Counted from the first letter of the stretch, positions 21,795 through 31,053 are shown. The stretch: DNA of 64,000 bases from Mycobacterium scrofulaceum (GCF_001667885.1 NZ_LZJW01000057.1:62001-126000); one strand, 5' to 3'. Numbers and translations: made by a program. Notes: generated by a model not told the origin, from the sequence alone.

Positions 21795-22745
21795 ACTGAT
21801 CCGTACGTCCTGGGCCACCGATTCGGCGAGCGCCCGCAGGTGCCGATTCACCTCACGCGGGTGTTCGAGCATCGAGCAGTGGCCGCCGGGCAGCTCGACC
21901 AGGCCGACGACGTTGGGCGCCGTGCCCGCGATCCTGCGGGCCTGGCCGATCGGGGTCAGCCGGTCGCGTTCGCTGCCGATGACCAGCGTCGGGACGGTCA
22001 AACCGTCCAGCTCCAGGTATCGCGATCCCAAGGCGGCGACCAGCATCCTGGCGCAGCCGGCGCGCCCCGCGGGTGACGTCTGTTCGAAGAACTGGTGGAC
22101 GATCCTGGCGACGCCCGGGTCGGCCTCCTTGCCCACCGCCAGCATGCCGACCAGGTAGCGGCTCGGGATCCGGGCGGCGCTCGGGATCGGGAACCCGCCG
22201 AACGCGTTGATCAGCGCGCGGGCGGCGGCGACGCGGGCGGGCGACAGGCCGTGCGGAACCGACAGCAACTGCACCTTACGGACCAAATCCCCGGTCGTGG
22301 TGTTGATCAGCGCGACGGCGTCGGCGCGCCGGCGCACCATGTGCCGGTACCGGGCCGACCACGCGGCGATGGTGATGCCCCCCATCGAATGCCCGGCCAG
22401 CACGGCGCGCTCGTGCGGCGCCAGCGTCGCGTCCAGCACCGAATTGAGGTCCGAGGCAAGGTGTTTCAGGCTGAATCCGTCGCGGCGCGGCATACCGCTG
22501 CGCCCATGCCCGCGATGGTCGAACGCGATCACCCGGTAGTCGTTGGCCAGGTCGGCGATCTGGTAGGCCCAGGCCCGGATGGCGCAGGTGATGCCGTGGG
22601 TCAGGACGATCGGATAGCCGTCGGCAGGCCCGAACACCTCGGCGTGCAGCCGGGTGCCGTCGGTGGCACGGACGCTCACGGTCTCGCTGGGGGGCAACAC
22701 TTCGGGATAGGGGTCCATCGCCCGAGCCGACCGCCGAGCACTCAT
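21789..22745 (-). CDS. Alpha/beta hydrolase (Hpx/Rv3171c-like)
   Basis: 318 residues from the ATG at 22745, five bases after a GGGGGAG ribosome site. Alpha/beta-hydrolase fold: oxyanion region [11 protein letters not shown], nucleophile elbow GHSMGG, acid in [10 protein letters not shown] and the catalytic His in [11 protein letters not shown], so the triad is complete. Its M. tuberculosis counterpart is annotated as a non-haem haloperoxidase, but such assignments usually mean a serine esterase with perhydrolase side activity. It sits between two amine oxidases and points towards the first. The substrate is unknown. Confidence 0.9.
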   Translation of the reverse strand: MSARRSARAMDPYPEVLPPSETVSVRATDGTRLHAEVFGPADGYPIVLTHGITCAIRAWAYQIADLANDYRVIAFDHRGHGRSGMPRRDGFSLKHLASDLNSVLDATLAPHERAVLAGHSMGGITIAAWSARYRHMVRRRADAVALINTTTGDLVRKVQLLSVPHGLSPARVAAARALINAFGGFPIPSAARIPSRYLVGMLAVGKEADPGVARIVHQFFEQTSPAGRAGCARMLVAALGSRYLELDGLTVPTLVIGSERDRLTPIGQARRIAGTAPNVVGLVELPGGHCSMLEHPREVNRHLRALAESVAQDVRISS

Positions 22746-22877
22746 CGCCGCTCCCCCATTCAACCCGGCCTCGTCGCCGCAGTTAAGGACTGTCGGAAGT
22801 TTATCCCAATCGTCCGTTCGGATTCGGTTAATCCGGCAAACCGTTCCCCATATGAGACGCTAACACCCGTGTACCCG

Positions 22878-24236
22878 ATGTCCCGTCGGGAATTCATCGC
22901 GGCAACCACCAGTGTGGTGGGCGGCGGACTGATGGCCGCCTGCGGCCCACGGCGTCCGCCGCCCACGCGACCGCCCCCAACGGACACCCGGTCGATCCTC
23001 GTCGTCGGCGCCGGCATGGCCGGCCTGTCCGCCGCTCGCGTGCTGGTAGACGCGGGATGGCCGGTCCGGGTGATCGAAGCCCGGGACCGCGTCGGCGGCC
23101 GGATCCTGACCGACCGTGACTGGGGCGCACCGCTGGAAATGGGCGCGTCGTGGATCCACGGCACGGCGGACAACCCGTTGCTGGGGCTGGCGCGGCAGGC
23201 GGGGGCCGAGATGGTCCCGACCGACTACTACGGCTGGGCCAAGCTGGTCGTCGATCCCAAACTCCCACCGCTGGACTATGACCCGACGCCGTGGCGCGCG
23301 TTCGTGGAACAGGCACGTTACCAATTCGGCGGCGGCAGCCTGGCGGCCGCCGTCAACGCCGCGGCCGGCGCCGAAGGCCTTTCGGACGCCGACCGCGCCC
23401 AGTTGGCCTTCTACCTCACCACCGAGATCGAGGACGAATTCGCCGCCGACGCGGATCAGCTGTCGGCCATCAGTTTTGACGAGGGCGATTACACCGGCGG
23501 CGATCAGGACGTCATCACCAACGGCTATGACGCCCTGCCGAAGCTTCTCGCCGGCGGGCTTCAGGTCGAACTGAACACGCCGGTGACCGGGATCGTGCAA
23601 CGCGACGACTTCGTCGTGGTGCGCGCTAACGATCGTTCGTTCCAGGGTCCCGCCGCGATCGTGACCGTACCGCTGGGCGTGTTGAAAGCCCGCGCCATCG
23701 CCTTCGATCCGCCCCTGGCGGGCCGCCACGGCCACGCGGTGGACGCCCTGGGTTTCGGGGTGCTGTCCAAGAGTTTCTTTCGTTTCGACCGCCGGGGCTG
23801 GTCGGTGGACAACGCCTTCTACCAGTACCTCGCCGCTGAGAGCGGCGCGTGGGCCCAATGGTTCACCCTGTCCGCGGCGGCGGGCCCAATCGTGTTGGCG
23901 TTCAACGCCGGTAGCCGCGGTCGGACCGTGGAGTCCTCGTCCCCGCGCGATCTGCTGGCCACCGCGCAGCCCATCGCTCGCCGCCTGTTCGGCAACGCCG
24001 TGCCCGTGGAGGTCAAGACGTCCGACTGGAGCGCCGATCCATATGCGCGCGGCGCCTACTCCTTTCATGCGCCCGGCTCCGGCCTCGACGACCGGCGCCG
24101 GCTGCAGGAACCGATCGGCGATCGGCTGTACCTGGCCGGTGAGGCGGTCGGCGTCGACAACCCGGCCACCGTCCACGGCGCGATGGCCAGCGGCCGCTAC
24201 GCCGCGGACCAGCTCATGCACCGGCTCGGCCGTTAG
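22878..24236 (+). CDS. Tat-exported lipoprotein FAD amine oxidase (polyamine-oxidase-like)
   Basis: 452 residues if started at the ATG at 22878 (a GTG three codons earlier also fits). The N-terminus is a twin-arginine signal, SRREFIAATTSVVGG, ending in a lipobox LMAAC; Cys would be lipidated near residue 22, followed by a Pro-rich linker. Then comes a FAD Rossmann motif VVGAGMAGLSAARVL with EARDRVGGRI, and a C-terminal FAD motif LYLAGEAVGVDNPATVHGA. The overall pattern is plant/yeast polyamine oxidase-like. Export of folded, FAD-loaded enzyme by Tat and anchoring outside the membrane is inferred. Ends overlapping the STAS gene on the other strand. Confidence 0.88.
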   Translation: MSRREFIAATTSVVGGGLMAACGPRRPPPTRPPPTDTRSILVVGAGMAGLSAARVLVDAGWPVRVIEARDRVGGRILTDRDWGAPLEMGASWIHGTADNPLLGLARQAGAEMVPTDYYGWAKLVVDPKLPPLDYDPTPWRAFVEQARYQFGGGSLAAAVNAAAGAEGLSDADRAQLAFYLTTEIEDEFAADADQLSAISFDEGDYTGGDQDVITNGYDALPKLLAGGLQVELNTPVTGIVQRDDFVVVRANDRSFQGPAAIVTVPLGVLKARAIAFDPPLAGRHGHAVDALGFGVLSKSFFRFDRRGWSVDNAFYQYLAAESGAWAQWFTLSAAAGPIVLAFNAGSRGRTVESSSPRDLLATAQPIARRLFGNAVPVEVKTSDWSADPYARGAYSFHAPGSGLDDRRRLQEPIGDRLYLAGEAVGVDNPATVHGAMASGRYAADQLMHRLGR

Positions 24237-24748
24237 GACGCGATCCCGCGCAGCCGCGTCGCCGCGTCGCGCTGCGGCTCGTGCTGCCGAGCGGGGCCCG
24301 AAACCAAGCGCCGACGGGCCATGGTGGCACCTTCGATGTGCGCCAGGGCCGCTTCGACCGAGTCGGCGATGGGCAGGGCGTGGTCGGGCAGCACCCGCGT
24401 GAGCCGGCGCAGCGCCGCGCCGCTGACAATGCTGCACCGCAGCTGGGCCTGCCGATGCTCCTCGTTGAGGGTGAGCAGCGCTCGAAGGCCCGAACCGGCA
24501 AGGAAATCCAGGCCGGTGAGGTCGAGGATCAGCGGGGCCCTCAGCCGCGAGAAACGGCGGATCGCTTCCGCGATCAGGTCGGTGTTGGCCGCGTCGACTT
24601 CACCGTCGATGCGCAGGACCGTGGCGGCGCTGCGGGCGTGCACATGGATTTGCGCTCCGGCGCAATCGATTTGGTAGCGGCTGCGGGGTTCTCCGAGCAG
24701 CTCTGGCCGATGTCGATCGGGTGTACGTAGATCGGGTAAAACAGTCAT
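24233..24748 (-). CDS. STAS-domain protein lacking the usual phosphoserine
   Basis: 171 residues from the ATG at 24748 (AAGGG ribosome site). The STAS fold spans about residues 40-145 (VLRIDGEVDAANTDLIAEA, LILDLTGLDFLAGSGLRALL), with a basic C-terminal tail. In anti-sigma factor antagonists the phospho-acceptor is the first Ser of a D-S-S-G loop; here the loop is LAGSG, with Gly85 at that position and Ser86 one further on. It is a close paralogue of the 129-residue protein at 37722, which keeps a Ser there. Likely a partner-switching regulator, perhaps permanently unphosphorylated. Convergent with the amine oxidase. Confidence 0.85.
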   Translation of the reverse strand: MTVLPDLRTPDRHRPELLGEPRSRYQIDCAGAQIHVHARSAATVLRIDGEVDAANTDLIAEAIRRFSRLRAPLILDLTGLDFLAGSGLRALLTLNEEHRQAQLRCSIVSGAALRRLTRVLPDHALPIADSVEAALAHIEGATMARRRLVSGPARQHEPQRDAATRLRGIAS

Positions 24749-25041
24749 GTGAGATGCGCCCTTCAGGCTTGATAAGGCAGGGCGAGCGACGACGGTGTCC
24801 GTTTGGCGCCCGTAGATAACGGCAGCTGGGGACTCAACCTGACCCAAGCCTACCGGCAATGGCGGCCGCCGGTACGCATCCGCGGCGACGAACGCGGGCC
24901 GCGCGGGCGGGATTCGCCTTCAACCTGGCGTTTTCGCCTACGGCTCGCCGTGCGAAAAACATTGTTCGGCGTGTTGATCTGGCGACCTGGCGAAATACTC
25001 TCGCGCGGCGGTCTGAGCTGCGGTTCAGCGGCGTGTCGCGG
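24749..25041. other. Gene-free stretch with one imperfect hairpin
   Basis: 293 bases between the STAS start and the AraC stop, both on the minus strand. I see no coding frame with family character. The only structure is an inverted repeat at 24931-24958 (TTTTCGC, CT, ACGG, loop CTCG, CCGT, GCGAAAA), which could end AraC transcription on the minus strand, though a T run after the stem is lacking. Confidence 0.4.
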
Positions 25042-26124
25042 TCACGACCCCGCGGTCATGTGCCGGAGGGTGGTGTGCGGGCTCTGGCCGTACGTCTGCC
25101 GGTACAGCACCGCGAATCGGCCGGTGTGCGCGAATCCCCAACGCTGGGCGATCTCCGTGACGGTGGTGTGGGACGGCGTGCCGGCCAACAATTCCTGGTG
25201 GGCCCGGCTGAGGCGAACGCGGCGAATGTATTCCGTTGGCGTGCTGCCGAGTTGGCGGCGGAAGAGGTACTGCACCGCCCTGGGCGTGAGGTGCACCGCG
25301 GCCGCGACGTCGTTGATGCTGACATCCCCGGCGGCGTGCCGATGGATGAAAGACACTGCGTCCTTGAGCGTTTCGGGCAGCGAGGGTTCGTTGGCCAGGT
25401 CAAGCTCCGTGACGTTGGATGGATAACATTCCACCAGCGCGCCGGCCAGCAAGGGGGCCAGCCCCGCCACCACGAGTGGCTGGTGGGCGGTATCCGGGCC
25501 CGCCAGGGTCAGGGCAACGTAATCCAGCGCCCGGTGCCACGCCCGCACGGCCGCTCGCGAACGCGGACGCCAATCCAGGAAGTGGATCTGCCTGGGCAGC
25601 GGCGCATGCCAATCCGCGGCGACCTTATGCAGCACATCCGCGGCGAGGCTCACCACGTCGAATCGGGCGCCGTTGCACTGCAACACGCATGGCATGCCTT
25701 GGGCGACCAGCACCGGGAAATCCACCGTGACGGGCGGCCCCCCGGCAACGCTCATCGAGCCCCCGCGGGGCTGGATCACGATGATGCTGTCCGAGGCCGC
25801 AATCTCCAACGCGACGCGTCCCTGGATCATCACGTCGTCGACTGTCACAGCCCCCGCTTCGCACCGCCGATGGGAAACGGCCGAACGGCTCGTGAGCCCG
25901 GCGACGCGCCAGGCGGGATTGTAGGCGCCGGCGAAGAACTCCCGCGCGGCCTGTGGCTCGACGGTGCGGAACTGATCATGTCGAAGCGCCGAAGCCGGAC
26001 CGCGAACGCGCCGCCCCGCATCACCGCGCGTGCGATCGGCTTGGCCCGCAACGGGCAGGCAGCCCACCGCACCGGCCACCTCACCGGGGCCGGTGTTATC
26101 GGTAACGCTCGTCAAGGCGGTCAT
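25042..26124 (-). CDS. AraC-family transcriptional regulator
   Basis: 360 residues, ATG at 26124 behind a GGGGGAG ribosome site. The C-terminal 100 residues are the AraC double helix-turn-helix (ISINDVAAAVHLTPRAVQYLF-like first motif, then VTEIAQRWGFAHTGRFAVLYRQTYGQSP). The N-terminal 220 residues are a sensor part with the cupin-like AraC-binding-domain pattern (around YNPAWRVAG and DFPVLVAQGMP). The effector is unknown. It follows the GT4-like gene by 42 bases in the same direction and may share its transcript. Confidence 0.88.
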   Translation of the reverse strand: MTALTSVTDNTGPGEVAGAVGCLPVAGQADRTRGDAGRRVRGPASALRHDQFRTVEPQAAREFFAGAYNPAWRVAGLTSRSAVSHRRCEAGAVTVDDVMIQGRVALEIAASDSIIVIQPRGGSMSVAGGPPVTVDFPVLVAQGMPCVLQCNGARFDVVSLAADVLHKVAADWHAPLPRQIHFLDWRPRSRAAVRAWHRALDYVALTLAGPDTAHQPLVVAGLAPLLAGALVECYPSNVTELDLANEPSLPETLKDAVSFIHRHAAGDVSINDVAAAVHLTPRAVQYLFRRQLGSTPTEYIRRVRLSRAHQELLAGTPSHTTVTEIAQRWGFAHTGRFAVLYRQTYGQSPHTTLRHMTAGS

Positions 26125-26166
26125 AGTCGGCGCTCCCCCAGGGCTTCGCGCGCTGCCCTCATTGCA

Positions 26167-27351
26167 TCACCGTACGGCCGTTGACTGCAAGCGTTGCGGC
26201 AACCAAGTCGGGGAAGCCGACGGTTGGTAGATGTTGAGGCAGTCAAGCGCGATCCGGTCCCAGGCGTAACGGGACAGTGCGCGGCTGCGACCCGCCGAGC
26301 CCATGCTTTCGCACTGAAACCGGTGTGCCAGAAGGCTTCTCAACGTGGTCGACAATCGGCCGGGTGCTCCTCCCGGCCGCAGCACCAGCCCGGTGACATT
26401 GTCGACCACGGCGTCCCTGAGCACACCGACACCGTAAGCCACCACCACCACGCCGCTGGCCATCGCCTGTAGTGCCACCGTGGCGCGCGGAGGCTGTCTC
26501 GGCGTGCACACCACCGCATCGGCGGAGCGCAGCAGCATCGGCAGTTCATCACCGGCAACGGCGCCGGCGAACTGGACTCGGTCGGACACCCCCAACTCGG
26601 CGGCCAAACGTTGCAGCCGGGCCCGCGTCTCGTCGTACTCAGGATTCGGGGCTTCCGTCTCCGCCATCACCAACTCCGTGGCCGGGACCCTGGCCAGCGC
26701 CCTGATGACGATGTCGAAGCCGTTGCAGGGCATGGGGTTCGGCGCCAGGCAAACGATGCGATGCAGGTCGGTCCGGGCCAGCGCCGGGCCGCAGGAGTTG
26801 AACCGCTCCACGTCCACCCCGCTCGTCAAAGCGGACACACGGGCCCGGCTCCGGCGCAACCGGCTCAGCGCATCGACGTCATCGGAGCTCTCACCCGTCA
26901 CCCAGGTCGCGCTGCGCGCCAGCAGCGGTTCGACGCGCAGCCGTTCGCCCTCCGATGACGCGCCGCCCGGTTCGGGCGCCGCACCGGTGGTGGCCAGCCC
27001 CAGGAAGCTCTGGACGGTTTGTATTTCGCGTCGCCGGGCGGCCAGTTGGGCGGCCAGACCGCCGAGCCAGCCGTACGCGTGGACCACGTCGGGGGCCTCG
27101 GCGGACCACTCGCGCGAGAGCGCGCCCGCCCAGTCGCCGACGTACGGCAGCACGTCGGAGGCCGACTTCGGCGCGCGGGGACCGACCGGCACCGATAGGG
27201 TGCGGTGGCCGTCGGCGCCGGTTACCGCACGCCCGCGGCCCTTGCCCCGGACGAACTCGGTGACCTCATGCCCACGCGCCGCCAGCGCGGCGGACAGTTG
27301 CCGGGGGTCGTCGCCGACGATGTCGTCGCCGCTGACGATCGCGATCCTCAC
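26167..27351 (-). CDS. GT4-like glycosyltransferase with degenerate active-site motif
   Basis: 394 residues, GTG start at 27351. GT-B fold: N-terminal domain MRIAIVSGDDIVGD and ALAARGHEVTEFVRG, then C-terminal nucleotide-sugar half with VCLAPNPMPCNGFDIVIRAL. It is clearly related to the GT4 enzyme at 41165. In that enzyme the donor-site E-x7-E reads EPFGIVPLE; the aligned segment here is PPRATVALQ, so both glutamates are gone (Pro and Gln). It may be inactive, have a changed donor, or serve a binding role. A SigF-type promoter precedes it (27386-27410). M. avium-type genomes carry several such proteins; no product can be named. Confidence 0.82.
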   Translation of the reverse strand: MRIAIVSGDDIVGDDPRQLSAALAARGHEVTEFVRGKGRGRAVTGADGHRTLSVPVGPRAPKSASDVLPYVGDWAGALSREWSAEAPDVVHAYGWLGGLAAQLAARRREIQTVQSFLGLATTGAAPEPGGASSEGERLRVEPLLARSATWVTGESSDDVDALSRLRRSRARVSALTSGVDVERFNSCGPALARTDLHRIVCLAPNPMPCNGFDIVIRALARVPATELVMAETEAPNPEYDETRARLQRLAAELGVSDRVQFAGAVAGDELPMLLRSADAVVCTPRQPPRATVALQAMASGVVVVAYGVGVLRDAVVDNVTGLVLRPGGAPGRLSTTLRSLLAHRFQCESMGSAGRSRALSRYAWDRIALDCLNIYQPSASPTWLPQRLQSTAVR

Positions 27352-27385
27352 TTCCTACCCCCTCGGGTCTCCATGGCGTGGGGGC

Positions 27386-27410
27386 GTACCCGGCCCGGTA
27401 TCCGCGAAAC
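27386..27410 (-). promoter_or_regulatory. SigF-type promoter of the GT4-like gene
   Basis: On the minus strand GTTT (27410-27407), 15 bases, GGGTAC (27391-27386): an exact match to the mycobacterial SigF consensus GTTT-N15-17-GGGTA(T/C). The predicted transcript start is near 27379, about 28 bases before the GTG. Confidence 0.7.
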
Positions 27411-27525
27411 TACGGCGGTGCGGCGGCTTCGCCTGGCGCGCCGCCGTTTCGCATCGCGGATAGCGCAGGGGGACCGGATCGCTCGCCGGACTGTGGCGCG
27501 GCCGTCGGTTTGGAAGACTTAGGGG

Positions 27526-28392
27526 GTGGCGAGCGACCCGCACCGGCCCGCCGTCGAAGTGGTAGTCCTGCTGGCGTCGGCGGGGGGTCTGGACACCCTG
27601 TCGACGGTCCTGAGTGATCTGCCGGGCGACTTTCCGGCCGCCATCGTCGTGCAGCAGCACCTCGGCGACCACGACAGCGTCCTGCCGGCGATTCTTCGGC
27701 GCCAGACCGCGCAGCAAGTCCGTTGGGCACGCGACGGGCGGCCGGTTTGCCCGGGTCAGGCGGTGGTCTGTCCGCCGGGTATGCATCTCGAGATCACGCC
27801 GGACGGCCGCTGTCATCTGCGCGCGATCAGGGATCTGGGGGTGCGCCGCTTCGACGTCCTGCTGCGGTCGGTTGCCAGATCGTACGGACCGCGCAGCGTT
27901 GCGGTGGTGTTGTCGGGATCCGGGCAGGACGGGGCCGCGGGCACCGCGGCGATGAAGCGGGCCGGCGCGATCGTCATCGCGGAGAGTCCGGACACCGCCC
28001 AGCACTCGTCGATGCCGGTGGCATCGGCGCGCGCAGGGGCCGACGTGGTGTTGCCGATTCACCGAATTGGCCGGGTGCTGACGGAGGTCGCCAAGGGCGC
28101 GCCACTGCCCGACGAAGGTCGGGGTGTGTGGCGGCAAGCCCCAATGGAGGAAGGCGACGCGGCCGCACCGGCGCCATCGGATCAGGACCCGAAGAACACC
28201 GCGGCGGGCCGGGCGGACCTCGCGCGAGAGCGCGCCGAAGAGCTCAGCCGTCGACGCAGGGACCTCTCCGCTGGGCGCGGTGCCACCGCCGACACGGTGG
28301 CAACGGCCCGCCGCCGGGCCGCGGAGTCGCGGCGCCGCGCGCAGTTGGCGCACCAGGCGGCCGAGGAGGCGGCCGCGCGGTGGGGGCACTGA
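27526..28392 (+). CDS. CheB-type methylesterase domain protein
   Basis: 288 residues, GTG start. Residues 10-190 form a CheB catalytic domain with its triad: Ser in LLASAGGLD, His in VVQQHLGDHDS and Asp in LSGSGQDGAAG. There is no receiver domain, so it is not a standard chemotaxis CheB. The remaining 100 residues are Ala/Arg/Glu-rich and look like a long charged helix (ARERAEELSRRRRDLSAG). Mycobacteria are non-motile and no chemoreceptor is nearby, so its methyl-glutamate substrate is unknown. It is convergent with the CheR-PAS gene, separated by five bases. Confidence 0.87.
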   Translation: MASDPHRPAVEVVVLLASAGGLDTLSTVLSDLPGDFPAAIVVQQHLGDHDSVLPAILRRQTAQQVRWARDGRPVCPGQAVVCPPGMHLEITPDGRCHLRAIRDLGVRRFDVLLRSVARSYGPRSVAVVLSGSGQDGAAGTAAMKRAGAIVIAESPDTAQHSSMPVASARAGADVVLPIHRIGRVLTEVAKGAPLPDEGRGVWRQAPMEEGDAAAPAPSDQDPKNTAAGRADLARERAEELSRRRRDLSAGRGATADTVATARRRAAESRRRAQLAHQAAEEAAARWGH

Positions 28393-28397
28393 CGCGG

Positions 28398-30239
28398 CTA
28401 GCTCACGACCTCCATGAGCAACAGGGCGCCCCCGACCGTCCCCTTGCCCGACCGGAACGACGTGCACGTGACGCGCACCCGGGTCGGTCGTCCTCGGCGG
28501 TTGATCGCGTCCACTTCCGTCTCACCGGAGCCGTCGGCGTCCACGAACGCATTGCCGATCAACGGCCGCACGCCGTCCATGGGCAGGCCGATGTCCAAGG
28601 CGGTCAGCGCGGTTCCCACCGCCTCGTCGGACCGCAGACCCCAAAGCTCTTCGCAGCCGCGGTTCCACAGGATCACCTTCATCTCGCGGTCCACCACCAG
28701 CATGCCCATCTGGACGGAGTCGACCAGCGAATCCAGGAACACCTTCGCCTCGTCCAGTTCGAGGCTGCGTTCCCGCAACATGTCGTTGATGGTGTGCAGT
28801 TCGTCGTTGGTGGACTGCAGCTCCTCGTTCATCGTCTCGAGCTCTTCGTTGGTGGACTGCAGCTCCTCGTTCGTGGTCTCCAATTCCTCGACGGTGGACT
28901 GCAATTCCTCGTTGGTGGTCTCGAGTTCCTCGTTGGTCGACTGCAGCTCCTCGTACGCCACCTCCAGCTGGCGGTTGGTCTGGACCACCTTGTCCAGCAG
29001 GGCTCGCGTCGCGCTGACGTCGAAGAACACGATCGACACGCCCAGCAGCCCGTTCTCGGCGTCGACGAGCGGGTTGACGTGGATTTCGAACCACACCGTC
29101 TCGGCGCCCGGCCGCTGCCATTTCACGTCCTGGATCCGCGCCGAGCGCCGCTCCACCTTGGCCTGCTCCAGATAGGCGCGCAGCTCCACCGGACGGTAGG
29201 ACACCTCGAGGTCGCGCAGCAGGCGGCCGATGTCGCGGGCCGAGAGCCCGAACAGCGTCTCGGCCTGCTGGTTGATCATCGCGACGGTGTCCTCGCCGGT
29301 GACCACGATCTGGGCCACCGGGCTGGCGCGGAAAGCCAAGTCGCGCACGGTCGTCAGGCCCGTCAGGTCGATGTTGCGCTCGTAGAACGCCCCGGCCGGG
29401 TCGTAGCGCTCCACGCCGCTGTGGCTTCCGATCGCCTTACGGAAGATGCGGTGCTTGAGGTCCAGCGGCGTGAACCGGTCCCCGTGGCTGAGCAACATCT
29501 CGGCGTGCCCGAGGAAAAGCGTGCCCTGCGGCGCGAGCGCAAAATGCAGGCGGCCCAAAACGTTTCGCTGCGTCTCGGCGTTGAGGTACATCAGCGTGTT
29601 GCGGCACACCAGCAGGTCGACACGGGAGATCGGCGCATCCTTGACGAGATCGTTGCGCCCGAAGATCACCGCGCGGCGCAGCTCCTTCTGAAACACGTAG
29701 CGGCCGTTGACCTGTTCGAAATAGCGCGACAGTAGCTCGGGTGGCACCGCCTCGACGGCCCTGGCGTCATACGAGGCGGCGCGCGCCTCGGTCAGCGCGT
29801 CCTCGTCGATGTCGGTGGCGTAGATCTTGACCCGCTGCCGGAAGCCCTCGGGTCCCAGCGCCTCGGCCAGCAACATGGCCAGCGTGTAGGCCTCCTCGCC
29901 GGACGCGCATCCGGCGCTCCAGACCCGGATCGGATCGCTGGGACCGCGCTCGGCCAGCATCCTGGTGATGACCTCGGAGGCGATGTACTCCCACGCCTCC
30001 GGGTCGCGGAAGAAGGCGGTGACGTTGATCAGGATGGTGTTGAAGAGCGCGGCGAATTCGTCCGAACTGGCCTGCAGGAAGTCGAGGTATTCCTCGAAGG
30101 TGGTGTAGCCCGCCTGATCCATTCGGTGGCGGACGCGGCGCATCAGCGACGTGCGTTTGTACCCGGTGAAGTCGAAGCCGCGAGAGTCCCGCATGTAGCG
30201 CAGCAGGGCCTCGAAAGCCTCATCGGTCGTGCCATCCAT
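28398..30239 (-). CDS. CheR methyltransferase fused to PAS domains through a coiled coil
   Basis: 613 residues. The CheR N-terminal helical domain spans 1-75 (RDSRGFDFTGYKRTSLMRRV). The SAM-binding methyltransferase spans about 80-270 (VWSAGCASGEEAYTLAML, YATDIDEDAL, VCRNTLMYLN). PAS1 covers about 290-400. A strikingly regular heptad coiled coil follows (about 425-485), repeats of EELQSTN/EELETTN, which also makes a 21-base periodicity in the DNA. PAS2 completes it (LVVDREMKVILWNRGCEELWG). CheR methylates receptor glutamates in chemotaxis; here receptors are absent, so it probably works in a stress or redox signalling circuit with the two CheB proteins. Confidence 0.92.
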   Translation of the reverse strand: MDGTTDEAFEALLRYMRDSRGFDFTGYKRTSLMRRVRHRMDQAGYTTFEEYLDFLQASSDEFAALFNTILINVTAFFRDPEAWEYIASEVITRMLAERGPSDPIRVWSAGCASGEEAYTLAMLLAEALGPEGFRQRVKIYATDIDEDALTEARAASYDARAVEAVPPELLSRYFEQVNGRYVFQKELRRAVIFGRNDLVKDAPISRVDLLVCRNTLMYLNAETQRNVLGRLHFALAPQGTLFLGHAEMLLSHGDRFTPLDLKHRIFRKAIGSHSGVERYDPAGAFYERNIDLTGLTTVRDLAFRASPVAQIVVTGEDTVAMINQQAETLFGLSARDIGRLLRDLEVSYRPVELRAYLEQAKVERRSARIQDVKWQRPGAETVWFEIHVNPLVDAENGLLGVSIVFFDVSATRALLDKVVQTNRQLEVAYEELQSTNEELETTNEELQSTVEELETTNEELQSTNEELETMNEELQSTNDELHTINDMLRERSLELDEAKVFLDSLVDSVQMGMLVVDREMKVILWNRGCEELWGLRSDEAVGTALTALDIGLPMDGVRPLIGNAFVDADGSGETEVDAINRRGRPTRVRVTCTSFRSGKGTVGGALLLMEVVS

Positions 30240-30294
30240 TCAAGTCCCGTCCGCATCGAGCGTGGCCGAAGACTTTGAACATTACTCGCGGCCG

Positions 30295-31053
30295 TCAGAT
30301 TCGATCCTCGCGACCGACCATCGCCCAGACGGTCTTACCCGACGACGTGGGGGTGGCACCCCACGCCCGACACAGCGCCGCGACGATGGCCAGACCGGAC
30401 ACGATCTCGGCGCCGCGCCGGGCATCCTCGTGCCGGACGGGCAGCTGGTCGCTGCCATCCTCCACGGCGACGGTGACGGTCTCTCGATAGCTCTCGACCA
30501 CCAGCACCGGCGCGCTGTCGGTGTGGTCGAGCACGTTTTCGATGAAGACGGTGGCCACCGTGGTCGCGATGGGAATGGCCTCGCTTTGACGCCATTCGGT
30601 GAGCCAGTCGGTGACGACGGCCCCGGCCATCCCGAGGGTGCCGTCCGAGCGGGGCAGCTCGGTGCGCGCGCGGCGCCTGCCCTGTAGCGACCGGCTGCGG
30701 ACGGCTTCCATCGCCCGCTCGCGGCTCGGGTGGACGGGCACGTAGCGGGCCACGCCGGCCCCGATGATCGCCCGCCGGACCGACGGTTCCGGGCACACGA
30801 GCAGGATGGGTACGTCCGGCCAGGTGCTGACGTGCCAGCGGGCGCTGGTGAAAACGGTCCAGGCCGAGTCCGTCGGCACGCGGAGCCGGTCGACATCGAC
30901 GATCACCGCGCGCGGCTCATCCAGCGCGGCCTTGATCACGGTGTCGCGCAGGCCCCGGTACGTGGAGCTGTCGAGCACGCCGTCCACCACCAGGACCGGC
31001 ACATCGTGTTGTGGATCTGTGTCGACCCGGATGGACGGGCTCCGCTCAACCAT
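30295..31053 (-). CDS. STAS plus anti-sigma-type ATPase-like regulator
   Basis: 252 residues from the ATG at 31053, eight bases inside the end of the CheB gene, so the two are coupled. The N-terminal half looks like a STAS domain (VPVLVVDGVLDSSTYRGLRD, AVIVDVDRLRVPTDSAW). The C-terminal half has the pattern of a serine-kinase/anti-sigma HATPase (TVATVFIENVLDHTDSAPVLVVE, then GLAIVAALCRAWGATP with a GKTVWA end). The N-box is poor, so kinase activity is uncertain. Together with two other STAS proteins in the window it points to sigma-factor partner switching. Confidence 0.75.
   Translation of the reverse strand: MVERSPSIRVDTDPQHDVPVLVVDGVLDSSTYRGLRDTVIKAALDEPRAVIVDVDRLRVPTDSAWTVFTSARWHVSTWPDVPILLVCPEPSVRRAIIGAGVARYVPVHPSRERAMEAVRSRSLQGRRRARTELPRSDGTLGMAGAVVTDWLTEWRQSEAIPIATTVATVFIENVLDHTDSAPVLVVESYRETVTVAVEDGSDQLPVRHEDARRGAEIVSGLAIVAALCRAWGATPTSSGKTVWAMVGREDRI

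Noticed and set aside
22869..22877. GTG at 22869 as the definite start of the Tat lipoprotein
   Set aside because: Possible, but the ATG at 22878 places the twin-arginine motif at the usual distance from the N-terminus; neither has a clear ribosome site.
24931..24958. Hairpin as a riboswitch or small RNA
   Set aside because: Short imperfect stem, no conserved core; at most a weak terminator.
28770..28960. Regular 21-base repetition resembling a CRISPR or tandem repeat
   Set aside because: It is the codon image of the coiled-coil heptads in the CheR-PAS protein; there are no spacers.
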